Shown here: positions 34,821 to 43,320 of the stretch, in pieces
Numbering within the stretch: the stretch's first letter is position 1
Layout: every line of letters starts with the position of its first letter
Source of the DNA: JAFGRR01 sp964499235
Lineage (GTDB): Bacteria > Planctomycetota > Phycisphaerae > UBA1845 > Fen-1342
Direction of reading: 5' to 3'
Assembly: GCA_964499235.1 (NCBI GenBank)
Contig: CAZCKC010000002.1
Location: 62,001 to 126,000 of the forward strand
DNA: 64,000 bases
Position numbers and translations under genes: made by a program
Notes under the pieces: model-generated
Database searches by the model: none
What the model saw: only the letters and a program-made list of their open reading frames with translations
What the model was told of the DNA's origin: nothing

Positions 34821-34972
34821 GCCACTCTCCTGGGCGCGGCCGGGCCGCGGATGCGGGCTCGTCGAATTCTATCGGCGGGGTCAACCACTTGATCAGACTC
34901 ATGGCCGTCCCCATACTTACGCTGGCTCGCCCTGAGACGCCCTCGTACGTCGTACCGACAGGAGTTTGATGG

Positions 34973-37900
34973 ATGCGCAAGCGGGTTCTACTTTTGACCA
35001 CCGCGGGGTTTGTCGCTGCCGCCGTGCTGACGACGGGCGGATGTCCGGGATTTGGAGGCGTACCGGGTGGTGGTGGCGGCGGCGGAGGTGGCGGAACCAA
35101 CCAGGGCGGCGCGCAGGCGGGCAGTCCGAATCTCGCGCCCTCGGCGGTGATTACGTCGGACGTGACGGTCGGGGTCGCGCCGCTGACGGTCAACTTCGAC
35201 TCGCGGAGCAGCACGGATGACGGGCGGATCGTCGAGCGCGCGTGGGACTTCGGCGACGGCACCACGAGCAGCGAGATCGCCCCCAGCCACATTTACGAAG
35301 CCGCCGGCGAGTACACGGTCCAGCTCACCATCGTCGACGACGGCTCACCGCCGCGATCGGATATCGATGAGGAGATCATCAGCGTCACCGAAGCCCCAGT
35401 CGCGCGCTTCACCGTCAACCAGCAGACCGCGGACGCCGCTCCGGCCACGTTCTCCTTCGACGCGTCCGAGTCCTTTGACCCCGACGGCACGCTGACGGCG
35501 TACCGCTGGGACTTCGGAGACGGGTCGACGGGGACCGGCCCCATCATTGAACACACCTACGTGCGCCCGGGGACGTACCGCGTTGTCTTCCGCGCGGTTG
35601 ACGACCTCGGGGTTACCGGCAGAGCCCAGACGACGCTGTCGGTCGGGATCGCCAAGCCCCAGGTCATCGTCCGGCAGCCGCCCAGCACGCTCTCGCGGCT
35701 GGCCGTTCCGAATGACAGCCAGATCTTCGTGCAAGCCGACGTCGTGATCGAGCCGGGGGTCCCTTTCTTCACGACGGCGGGGCTCGACCGCGACCGCAAT
35801 GCCTGTGATCCGATCAGCTTCGTCTATGACGCCACGAGCGGTGCCGAGCAGCTGGCGTTGCCCGGCCACACCCGGCCGATCACCGACGCCGCCTTTGCAC
35901 CTGACGGCGGCGCGATCATTAGCGGTAGTGATGACGGGTCGGTCCGCCTGTTCGACGCCAACGACGGGCGGCCGATCGCGAGCTATACGGCGGTAACGAA
36001 CGTGCTCGCGGGCGACTTCAGCCACGACAGTCGGTTGATCGCCTTTGGGCTGTCCAATGGCGATGCGGTGGTCAGGACGGTTGAAGGCGGGGCGGCGGCC
36101 ATCGTCTGGGACCTTCCGGCTGCGCACCCTGGCGGCGTGCTGGCGGTGGCGATGGCCCGGGCGAATGATGGCGAGTACCTTCTGGCGACCGGCGGCAGCG
36201 ACAACCGCGTCAAGGTCTGGAAGAGCCCTGGTGCGACGGCGGCTGATCCCTGGACGCTGGTTGCGACGTTCAACAACCACTCGGGCCCGGTGCGGGACAT
36301 CGACTTCTCGGCGGCGAACGTTAATTTCCTCGCGACAGCGAGTGACGACACGACGTCTCGGGTCTGGAACTGGAGCTCGAACATCGAGTTCCAGGTCTTC
36401 CTGGACCACGGGGCTGCGGTGCGAGCGGTCGCCTTCTCGCCGGCCGGTGACACGGTCGTCAGTGGCGGCGCTGATAACCTGGCGCGGACCTGGTCGGTCG
36501 CGACCGGCGTAACGCTGCTCGAGCTCGGCAACCATTCGCGGCGCATCTCGGCGGTGGCGTACTCCCCGAACACAGACAGCCCGCGGATTGCCACCGGTGG
36601 CGCCGATGGGTTTTTGAATATCTGGGACGCGGATACCGGCGAACTGTTGCTGATGGTGAACCCGTGTCCGGCCGGCGGCGATCTTTCGCGGACCGCGATC
36701 GCTGGCTTGGATTTCGACCCCACTGGGGAGCGGCTGGTCGCGGCGGTGGCCGCCGACAGCAGCATCCAACTCGACCTGGGAACGCCGGCGGGCGCCGACC
36801 TGCCGTTGAACCTGCCCCAGCCGCTGATCGTGGACACGGTGCCGAATGGCATTTACAACCTGTGGGTGGAGATCGCTTCGCCCGCGAGTGACACGGTTCG
36901 GACGTACGCCGGCCCGGACATTCAGATCACCGACCCGTTGCCCACCAGCGTTGCGGGCGCCCCCCCGATCGTCAGCCTGTCGGGCGATGAAATCGGCATC
37001 GTGGTGGCGCCCCCCGACCGGTTCACGGTGCGGCGGCAGATCGTCGACCTCGGCCCGCTGGAGGCCGGCGACCGGATCGACCTGAACTTTATGGCCACCC
37101 CGGGTTACGTGGAATATTTCAGCGAGCCGTCGGTTGAGACGTTCAGCAACATCGGCAGCGAGTCGGACGGCTTCTGGAGCGTGCAGTTGCTGGATGGTGC
37201 GGAATCGCTGATCAGCTGGTTCCAGAGCGGGGTCACGAACTTCGGCCCATCGGCCATCATCGCCCTCGACCAGGACAGTAACCATCATTATCTGATCACC
37301 GACACGCATACGAGCATGCTGGTTCGGATTCAGCGGGGTGTCGGCCAGTTCCCGACGCCCCAGACCGTTTATCTGGACTTCGCCGGCAGCGCCGGGCGAT
37401 TCTTGAAGTTCGGCGGCAGCGATCCGCTCCAGGTGCCAGAATTCAACGCGACGCTCTTTGGGCCTGGCGGCTACACCGACGCCGACACGGCCGTCATTCA
37501 GAATGTCATCAAAACTCGGCTGGAGGCGATGTTGGCGCCGTTTGACGTCACGGTGGTCAGCTCGGCGGACACGGGCAATGTGCCGCCGAATCCCCCGTTC
37601 CATCGGATTTATTTTGGTGGATCGTTCCCGACCGAGGACGCGTCCCGGACCGAATGTGGCTTCGACGAGTACGAGCTGGGGGCGGTCGACCTGATCAACC
37701 CACGCGGGGATATCGATTCAGGCCGGGGGATTGTCGGAATTCGGGGGGTCAACGAGATCGTCAATCCCGGCGTCCCGGACCAGTGTCAGCCGGCCTTCTT
37801 CGTGCCGGTCAACGACATGGGCCTGGCGCTGGCGAACGCGACCGCCCACCAGATCGGGCGCCTGATGGGGCTGCGACGGACGCAAAATACGGGCAACGAT

Positions 37901-38071
37901 GTCATGGACCTCAGCCTGCTGAACGATCAGACGACGCTGGCGTCGGGGACACCATCCTTCGTCCCGGCACCGGCGTTAAGCGACCTCGCGGATGACGAAT
38001 TCTTCATTTCGCCGGGAATTGGCGAGCAGGATAACGCGCGTTTGCTGGAGGCGACGGCTGGCACGCCATAG
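34973..38071 (+). CDS. Surface lipoprotein with two PKD domains, WD40-type propeller and degenerate zincin domain
   Basis: A 1032-residue protein with lipobox TTGGC near residue 24 and a glycine-rich spacer. Two PKD domains follow (about 55-140 and 142-225; motifs RAWDFGDGTTSS and YRWDFGDGSTGT). The next part is a WD40-like propeller (about 290-610; blades such as ITDAAFAPDGGAIISGSDDG and VRAVAFSPAGDTVVSGGADN). The C-terminal domain (about 800-1000) resembles a matrixin/metzincin protease: YLDFAGS, then a calcium-like loop, then ATAHQIGRLMGLRRT at the place of the HExxHxxGLxH zinc motif. Here the catalytic Glu is Gln and the second His is Arg, so it is probably inactive. ATG at 34973 has AGGAG 9 bases upstream. 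A strong terminator follows the stop. Confidence 0.83.
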   Translation: MRKRVLLLTTAGFVAAAVLTTGGCPGFGGVPGGGGGGGGGGTNQGGAQAGSPNLAPSAVITSDVTVGVAPLTVNFDSRSSTDDGRIVERAWDFGDGTTSSEIAPSHIYEAAGEYTVQLTIVDDGSPPRSDIDEEIISVTEAPVARFTVNQQTADAAPATFSFDASESFDPDGTLTAYRWDFGDGSTGTGPIIEHTYVRPGTYRVVFRAVDDLGVTGRAQTTLSVGIAKPQVIVRQPPSTLSRLAVPNDSQIFVQADVVIEPGVPFFTTAGLDRDRNACDPISFVYDATSGAEQLALPGHTRPITDAAFAPDGGAIISGSDDGSVRLFDANDGRPIASYTAVTNVLAGDFSHDSRLIAFGLSNGDAVVRTVEGGAAAIVWDLPAAHPGGVLAVAMARANDGEYLLATGGSDNRVKVWKSPGATAADPWTLVATFNNHSGPVRDIDFSAANVNFLATASDDTTSRVWNWSSNIEFQVFLDHGAAVRAVAFSPAGDTVVSGGADNLARTWSVATGVTLLELGNHSRRISAVAYSPNTDSPRIATGGADGFLNIWDADTGELLLMVNPCPAGGDLSRTAIAGLDFDPTGERLVAAVAADSSIQLDLGTPAGADLPLNLPQPLIVDTVPNGIYNLWVEIASPASDTVRTYAGPDIQITDPLPTSVAGAPPIVSLSGDEIGIVVAPPDRFTVRRQIVDLGPLEAGDRIDLNFMATPGYVEYFSEPSVETFSNIGSESDGFWSVQLLDGAESLISWFQSGVTNFGPSAIIALDQDSNHHYLITDTHTSMLVRIQRGVGQFPTPQTVYLDFAGSAGRFLKFGGSDPLQVPEFNATLFGPGGYTDADTAVIQNVIKTRLEAMLAPFDVTVVSSADTGNVPPNPPFHRIYFGGSFPTEDASRTECGFDEYELGAVDLINPRGDIDSGRGIVGIRGVNEIVNPGVPDQCQPAFFVPVNDMGLALANATAHQIGRLMGLRRTQNTGNDVMDLSLLNDQTTLASGTPSFVPAPALSDLADDEFFISPGIGEQDNARLLEATAGTP

Positions 38072-38107
38072 TATCGCAGGCTGTTCACTTTACGCGGATT
38101 TAGCATG

Positions 38108-38146
38108 AGCGGCCGCCTGATACCCAAGGCGGCCGCTACTTTTTCT
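38108..38146 (+). terminator. Rho-independent terminator after the PKD/WD40 lipoprotein gene
   Basis: An 11-bp perfect stem (38108-38118 with 38127-38137), 8-base loop, then ACTTTTTCT. It is the clearest intrinsic terminator in the window, 36 bases after the stop codon. Confidence 0.85.
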
Positions 38147-38173
38147 AGCGGGCGGGGCTAGTGATAACCACGA

Positions 38174-38201
38174 TTGCAACAGGTTTGGCGGGGACTACAA
38201 T
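38174..38201 (+). promoter_or_regulatory. Promoter of the LacI-type regulator gene, with flanking half-sites
   Basis: TTGCAA (38174-38179) and TACAAT (38196-38201) are 16 bases apart, giving a 4/6 -35 and a 5/6 -10, 90 bases before the regulator start at 38292. The arm TTGCAAC at the -35 is near-mirrored by GTTGCAG at 38209-38215, on either side of the -10; these could be operator half-sites. Confidence 0.5.
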
Positions 38202-38291
38202 ACGCGCGGTTGCAGGATCGCTCGGGCAGCCACAATCAAGCAGCATCTCCGGCGCGGTGCGGCGCCCAACAGGGAAGGCGGGCAAATCGTC

Positions 38292-39293
38292 ATGGCGAAG
38301 GTCACGATTGAAGACATCAGTCGGCAAACCGGGCTTTCCCGCGGGACGGTCTCCCGCGCCCTCAACGATCGCCCGGACATCAGCGAACCGACCAAACAGC
38401 GGGTGCTCGAAGCCTGCCGACAGTTGAACTATGTTCCCAGCCAGGCCGCCCGCTCACTAGCGACCGGGCGGAGCTACGCGCTGGCCGTGGTGGTCGACAC
38501 CCTGCCCACGCCCACCAGCCTCGAGTTCATTCGCGGCGTCATTCGCCAAGCCGACACTGCCAACTATGCGGTGAACGTCAGCGAGTTGATTGGCGACGCG
38601 GCCGAGCGCCGCCGCCAGCTGACACGCGTGGCGCGGCAACGCATCGACGCGCTGTTGATCGCAGCGAACCTTGACGCCGGCGACGCGCAGGCGTTGCAGG
38701 AAGGGCTTGGCAAACAGCCGGTGGTCTGCTTCGGCACGCGGATCGATGGCGTGGACAGCGATGTTTTCGCCCCGGACCAGGTCGAGGCCGGCCGGCTCGT
38801 CGCGCGGCACCTGCTGGAGGTTGCCGGTCGCGAGATCGTGTACCTCGACCGGGGGCTGGCAGGTCCGAGCGCGGAGCGACGGCGCGGCATCGAAGAGGTG
38901 CTGCAGGCGGAGGGGCTCGACGCGGGGGCCGTCATCCGAGTCGTCGACGCGGGGGACGCGCAGGCCGCCATCGACGCGGTGATCGGCAGCGCACGCGGGA
39001 TTGCGGCCTGCGACGATGGGCTAGCGATCCAGGCGATGATGCTGGCCGAACGCGCCGGCCGCCAGGTCGGGCGCGACGTGGCGGTGGTTGGGCAGGGCAA
39101 TTCGGAGATTGGGACGGGGCTGCGGCCAGCGTTGACCAGTGTCGACTTCGCGGGTCAGGAAGCGGGCCAGCGGGCCGCGGCGATCGCGTTGCAGCGGGTC
39201 AATGCCGCCCGGCAGGACAGCCCGCAGGAGGTCGTGGTGACGCCCGAGCTGATCGTCCGCGCCTCGAGCCGGCTGAGCGCGGGCCCCGCCTAG
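38292..39293 (+). CDS. LacI-family transcriptional regulator
   Basis: A 333-residue regulator: N-terminal helix-turn-helix and hinge helix (VTIEDISRQTGLSRGTVSRA, PDISEPTKQRVLEACRQLNY, SQAARSLATGRSYALAVVVD) followed by a periplasmic-binding-protein-like effector domain. The effector is probably a sugar or nucleoside, unknown here. It sits right after the terminator of the PKD/WD40 gene and before the hpf-pts operon; possible self-regulating half-sites overlap its promoter. The ATG start has a weak GGAAGG upstream. Confidence 0.9.
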   Translation: MAKVTIEDISRQTGLSRGTVSRALNDRPDISEPTKQRVLEACRQLNYVPSQAARSLATGRSYALAVVVDTLPTPTSLEFIRGVIRQADTANYAVNVSELIGDAAERRRQLTRVARQRIDALLIAANLDAGDAQALQEGLGKQPVVCFGTRIDGVDSDVFAPDQVEAGRLVARHLLEVAGREIVYLDRGLAGPSAERRRGIEEVLQAEGLDAGAVIRVVDAGDAQAAIDAVIGSARGIAACDDGLAIQAMMLAERAGRQVGRDVAVVGQGNSEIGTGLRPALTSVDFAGQEAGQRAAAIALQRVNAARQDSPQEVVVTPELIVRASSRLSAGPA

Positions 39294-39346
39294 CGGCCGC
39301 CGGCCGGCGGCTGCTGATTCCCCGCGTTGCTCGTGGGGTTGCTTAC

Positions 39347-39376
39347 TTGACGATGTGCGCAGGGATCGGCTATTTT
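39347..39376 (+). promoter_or_regulatory. Sigma-70-type promoter of the hpf-pts operon
   Basis: TTGACG (39347-39352) and TATTTT (39371-39376) with 18 bases between, about 165 bases before the hpf start. The gap 39294-39540 holds no gene; nothing else is recognised in it. Confidence 0.5.
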
Positions 39377-39540
39377 TCGGGCTGAAGACGTGCCTGCGCC
39401 AGCGATGTTCGGCATGTGTCGGTCACGGCCCGCAGCACCCCCTAGTGGCCCCCGGGTTCGGCAGGCCGCCACGCCACGCGCGCCAGCTCGCGACGGGCGG
39501 GAGCGAGAGTGCGGCCGAGCGGACGGGAGGTGACCCAGCA

Positions 39541-39867
39541 ATGCAGGTAACGATCTCTAGCCGTCACTTCGAGATCAGCGGGTCGACCCGGGGTTACTGC
39601 GAAGAGAAGGCGGGTCGACTGATCCGGTATTATGACCGGGTGCAGTCGATCGAGGTGGTACTGGACGGGACGCCGGGCCGGCACCTGGTGGAAATGATCG
39701 TGCACCTGGACGGACATGCGCCGCTGGTGGCGACCGAAGAGCACACCGACCTGCTGGCGGCGGTGGATTTGAATGTGGACAAGCTCGAGCGGCAGTTGAC
39801 GCGGCTGAAGGAGAAGCAGCGCAACCGCAAGCATCCGCCGCCGACGCCGAAGGATCTGGCCGAGTGA
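39541..39867 (+). CDS. hpf: Short-form hibernation promoting factor (HPF/YfiA family)
   Basis: A 108-residue ribosome-associated protein with MQVTISSRHFEISGSTRGYC, the conserved EEKAGRLIRYYDRVQSIEVV, and ATEEHTDLLAAVDLNVDKLE, closely following the YfiA/HPF domain. It lacks the long C-terminal dimerisation domain of long HPF. It would inactivate 70S ribosomes in resting cells. ATG at 39541 has GGGAGGTGA about 7 bases upstream. In many bacteria hpf sits next to ptsN, as here. Confidence 0.93.
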   Translation: MQVTISSRHFEISGSTRGYCEEKAGRLIRYYDRVQSIEVVLDGTPGRHLVEMIVHLDGHAPLVATEEHTDLLAAVDLNVDKLERQLTRLKEKQRNRKHPPPTPKDLAE

Positions 39868-39883
39868 GCAGCGGGAGTCGACT

Positions 39884-40363
39884 ATGAAGCTCGCCGACTT
39901 GGTACGGCGCGCGGCGATCGTGCCGGAGCTGGCGGCGACGGAACGCAACGGCGTGATCCGTGAGCTGGTGCAGGCGTTAGCAGACGCGGGGGCGCTTGCC
40001 CCGGAGGCGGTGGAGCGAGCGGCGAAGTCGATCATCACCCGCGAGCGGTCGCGTGGGACGACGGGGTTCGGCAAGGGCATGGCGGTCCCGCATGCGAAGA
40101 TCGAGGACCAGGCCGAAGTGGTGGCGGCGGTCGGGCGGAGCACCCAGGGGGTCGATTTCGCCGCGCTCGACGGCGAGCCGGTCTACGGCGTGTTCCTGAT
40201 CCTGAGCCCGGTCAACGAGACCGAGCGGCACCTGCAGGCGATGGACCTTGTCTTTCGCAACCTGCACCAGGAAAAGTTTCGAAACTTCCTCAAGCAGTCT
40301 GACACGGCCGCGAAGATTCATGATCTGCTGGTCGAGGCGGACGAGGGGCAGTTCAGTTCGTGA
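39884..40363 (+). CDS. ptsN: PTS EIIA-type protein (PtsN, EIIA-Ntr-like)
   Basis: A 159-residue EIIA (fructose/nitrogen family). The phosphorylated histidine lies in GMAVPHAKIED (His70). The fold starts with MKLADLVRRAAIV and ends with ERHLQAMDLVFRNLH and EKFRNFLKQS, typical of this class. No EIIB or EIIC permease is nearby. It follows hpf by 16 bases and precedes ptsH, so HPr can pass phosphate to it for signalling rather than sugar import. Confidence 0.9.
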   Translation: MKLADLVRRAAIVPELAATERNGVIRELVQALADAGALAPEAVERAAKSIITRERSRGTTGFGKGMAVPHAKIEDQAEVVAAVGRSTQGVDFAALDGEPVYGVFLILSPVNETERHLQAMDLVFRNLHQEKFRNFLKQSDTAAKIHDLLVEADEGQFSS

Positions 40364-40409
40364 GATGGAGTTGTCGCGTGCCGAGGCGCCGACGGATGGG
40401 TGACGTGCA

Positions 40410-40676
40410 ATGCCGGAACGAGAGGTCACGATACCGAACCAGGAAGGCTTACACTTTCGCCCGATCATGCAGTTCGTCGACCTCGCCTCGCAGTATGAAT
40501 CTCGAGTTGTCGTTCGGCACGGCGCCCGCGAAGCGGATGGCCGCAGCCCGATGGAATTATTGATGCTGGTTGCGACCCAGGGCAGCAAGGTGACGCTGGT
40601 CGCGGATGGAACTGACGCCCCGGACCTACTGGACGCCCTGTGCGCGTTGATCGAGTCGGGCTTTGGCGAAACGTGA
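40410..40676 (+). CDS. ptsH: HPr phosphocarrier protein
   Basis: An 88-residue HPr. The EI-phosphorylated histidine is His15 in NQEGLHFRPIMQFVDLA, and Ser46, the site used by HPr kinase in other bacteria, is exactly in place (ADGRSPMELLML). The remainder (VATQGSKVTLVADG, LLDALCALIESGFGE) fits the fold. Conservation of Ser46 suggests that an HPr kinase/phosphorylase exists elsewhere in the genome; none is in this window. It lies between ptsN and ptsI. Confidence 0.93.
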   Translation: MPEREVTIPNQEGLHFRPIMQFVDLASQYESRVVVRHGAREADGRSPMELLMLVATQGSKVTLVADGTDAPDLLDALCALIESGFGET

Positions 40677-40792
40677 GCGGCGCGGCCGGCAGGCGGGCGC
40701 CGCTGCGATGATCACGGGGCAACGAACAAACAAGTGCAGCGCGTGCGGCCTGACGAGTGTGAACCGCGCGCCGACAATGGTTTCCTGCATCG

Positions 40793-42538
40793 ATGGTGAC
40801 AAAAAAGGGCATTAATGCCTCACCGGGCATCGCCATCGGCCCGGCGCTGGTGCTCGATACCGAGGAGTACCGCGTCCCGCGGCGGGCGATCGATGCTGCG
40901 CAGATCGCGAGCGAGATCAAGACGCTCGACGGGGCGCTCGAAGCCTCCCGCCAGGAGGTCAGCGAGCTGCGGCTCGGCGCGACCCGCAAGCTGGGCGAGA
41001 AGACCTCGGCGATTTTCGCCTTCCACGAAGAGTTCATTGCGGACCCGAAGCTGCGGGCGGCCGTCGTCGACCTGGTTGAGAGCAAACGCTATACCGGCGC
41101 GTACGCGTTCGAGCAGGTGATCCGGCAGCAGCAGCGGCTGTTCCAATCGGTGGCCGACGCCTACCTGAAGGAGCGGGTCCGCGACCTCTACGACATTCAG
41201 AAGCGGGTGTTGCGGCACATCCTTGGGCGGACGCGCGAGGACATTTCCAAGCTCAGTGCGCCGGTGGTGATCGTCGCCCACGACATCACCCCCTCGCAGG
41301 CGGTCGGGCTCGACCGCGACCACATCCTCGGCATCGCGATCAACGTTGGCGGGCAGACCTCGCACACGGCCATCATCGCACGGATGCTAGGGATTCCGGC
41401 GGTCGTCGCGCTCAACGACGTGACCAGCGACGTGTCGGGCGGCGAAACGGTCATCATCGACGGGACGCACGGGATCGTCGTCTCCGATCCCGACGACGAC
41501 ACGATCGAGCGCTACCGCACGCAGCAGCGGCGCTATGCCGAGGTCGAGCTCCAACTCCGCGACCTGCGCGACCTGCCGGCCGAGACCCAGGACGGCTCCG
41601 CGATCACGCTGATGGCCAATATCGAGCTGGCCGAGGAGGCCGGCCACGCGATGGAGGCCGGGGCGGCGGGGATCGGGCTCTACCGCACCGAGTTCCTGTT
41701 CCTCTCGCGGACGCGCCCGCCCTCGGAGGAGGAGCAGTACGAGGCGTTCCGCAGCGCGATCGCCGCGGTGAACGGCCAGCCGATCACCTTCCGGACACTC
41801 GACCTGGGGGCGGACAAGATGCCGGGCAGCGCGGCCGCCGAGGCCGCCCATGACCACAACCCGGTGCTGGGGCTGCGGTCGCTGCGCTATTGCATGCGGC
41901 ACATGGACCTGTTCAAGACGCACCTGCGGGCGCTGTTGCGGGCGGCGGCCGAGGGCGAGGCCCGCCTGATGTTCCCCATGATCACGAAGATGATGGAGCT
42001 GCGGCAGGCCAAGCACATTCTCGGCGACGTGATGGAGGATCTCGACGAGGAGGGAATCCCCTACCGCGGCGACATGCCGATCGGGATGATGGTCGAAACG
42101 CCGGCCGCGGCGCTGATGGCCGACGCGTTCGCCAACGAGGTCGCGTTCATGAGCATCGGGACGAACGACCTGACGCAGTACACGCTGGCGGTCGATCGAT
42201 CCAACGAGCGGGTCTCGCACCTGTACGCGCCGCACAACCCGGCGATGCTGCGGCTGCTCAAGCAGGTCATCGCGGTCGGGCTGGAGCGCGGCGTCGAGGT
42301 GAGCCTGTGCGGCGAGATGGCGGGCGCGCCGATCTATACGCAGCTCCTGATCGGCCTGGGGCTGCGGAACTTTTCGATGTCGCCCAAGGATATCCTCGAG
42401 GTGAAGAAGGTGATCCGGCTGACGTCGGTCGGCCGCTGCCAGGAGATCGCCAACCACGTGCTGCGCTTCGACGCTGACCGGCAGGTGCTGAACTACTTGC
42501 GCGACACCTTGCGCGAAATCGATCCGGACTTTCTCTGA
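40793..42538 (+). CDS. ptsI: Phosphoenolpyruvate-protein phosphotransferase (Enzyme I)
   Basis: A 581-residue EI: KGINASPGIAIGPALVL at the start, the active histidine in GGQTSHTAIIARMLGIPAVV, then the PEP-binding barrel with GIGLYRTEFLFLSR, RTLDLGADKMPG, MFPMITKMMELRQAK, SIGTNDLTQYTLAVDRSNER and VSLCGEMAG. It phosphorylates HPr from PEP. Start at the ATG, although the upstream ribosome site is weak. Its stop overlaps the next start by one base (TGATG), so the next gene is translationally coupled. Confidence 0.96.
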   Translation: MVTKKGINASPGIAIGPALVLDTEEYRVPRRAIDAAQIASEIKTLDGALEASRQEVSELRLGATRKLGEKTSAIFAFHEEFIADPKLRAAVVDLVESKRYTGAYAFEQVIRQQQRLFQSVADAYLKERVRDLYDIQKRVLRHILGRTREDISKLSAPVVIVAHDITPSQAVGLDRDHILGIAINVGGQTSHTAIIARMLGIPAVVALNDVTSDVSGGETVIIDGTHGIVVSDPDDDTIERYRTQQRRYAEVELQLRDLRDLPAETQDGSAITLMANIELAEEAGHAMEAGAAGIGLYRTEFLFLSRTRPPSEEEQYEAFRSAIAAVNGQPITFRTLDLGADKMPGSAAAEAAHDHNPVLGLRSLRYCMRHMDLFKTHLRALLRAAAEGEARLMFPMITKMMELRQAKHILGDVMEDLDEEGIPYRGDMPIGMMVETPAAALMADAFANEVAFMSIGTNDLTQYTLAVDRSNERVSHLYAPHNPAMLRLLKQVIAVGLERGVEVSLCGEMAGAPIYTQLLIGLGLRNFSMSPKDILEVKKVIRLTSVGRCQEIANHVLRFDADRQVLNYLRDTLREIDPDFL

Positions 42539-43320
42539 TGCCGCCGCTTGCCCGCGACAACCCGCCGACGGCCGTCCGCCCGCCTGTCCGGGTGCGGGTG
42601 GCGCTGCGCTACCGGATCGATGGGGACCTGCGCTTCCTGGCGCACCACGACGAGATCCGGCTGCTGAGCCGCGCGCTGCGGCGGGCGCGGTGGCCGCTGG
42701 TCTATTCGGAGGGCTTCAACCCCCTGCCGAAGCTGTCGATCGCGATGCCGCGCGGCGTCGCGGTAGCGTCGGACTGCCAGTTCGCGGTCGCGACGCTCGA
42801 CCGGGCGCTCGATCGGCGGCTGCTCGCCGATCGGCTGCGGGAGGAATTGCCCGAGGGCTGCACGCTGCTCGCCGTCGAGCCGTGGGCGGCGAAGACCTCC
42901 CCGCGGCCGGCGGCGGCGACCTACGCGGTCGCGCTCGGCGCCGCCGCGAGCGACGGCCTGGAGTCGCGGATCAGGGCCCTGCTCGCGCAGGGGTCGCTGC
43001 CTTACGAACGGGACGACGGGCCGCAGAAGCCGCAACGGTCGATCGACCTGCGGCCTTTTGTTCACACGCTTACGCGCGCGGGCGACACGCTCACGCTGCG
43101 GCTCGCGTACGTCCAGCAGCGGACGGCGCGGCCATACGAAATACTGGATTTGCTCGGCCTGGAGGCCGCGAACCTGAAACACCGTGTCCGCCTGGTGGCG
43201 GTCGACTGGCAGACGCCCGACCGCGCCGGCGCGACCTCAGCTGAAACACACAGACAAGGAATGCACTGTGGCCAAGACAACCAAGAAGACACGCAAGCGC
43301 ACCACTCGCACCAAGCGTAA
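42538..43320 (+). CDS. DUF2344 (TIGR03936, radical SAM-linked) protein
   Basis: A 260-residue protein of the family usually found beside or fused to a radical SAM protein of type TIGR03960, and often near RNase G. Family features: YRIDGDLRFLAHHDEIRLLS, FNPLPKLSIAMPRGVAVASD. Here it overlaps ptsI upstream and the RNase E/G gene downstream (53 bases), but no radical SAM partner is present in the window. Its molecular function is not established; a role in RNA or ribosome biology is guessed from neighbours. Confidence 0.8.
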   Translation: MPPLARDNPPTAVRPPVRVRVALRYRIDGDLRFLAHHDEIRLLSRALRRARWPLVYSEGFNPLPKLSIAMPRGVAVASDCQFAVATLDRALDRRLLADRLREELPEGCTLLAVEPWAAKTSPRPAAATYAVALGAAASDGLESRIRALLAQGSLPYERDDGPQKPQRSIDLRPFVHTLTRAGDTLTLRLAYVQQRTARPYEILDLLGLEAANLKHRVRLVAVDWQTPDRAGATSAETHRQGMHCGQDNQEDTQAHHSHQA

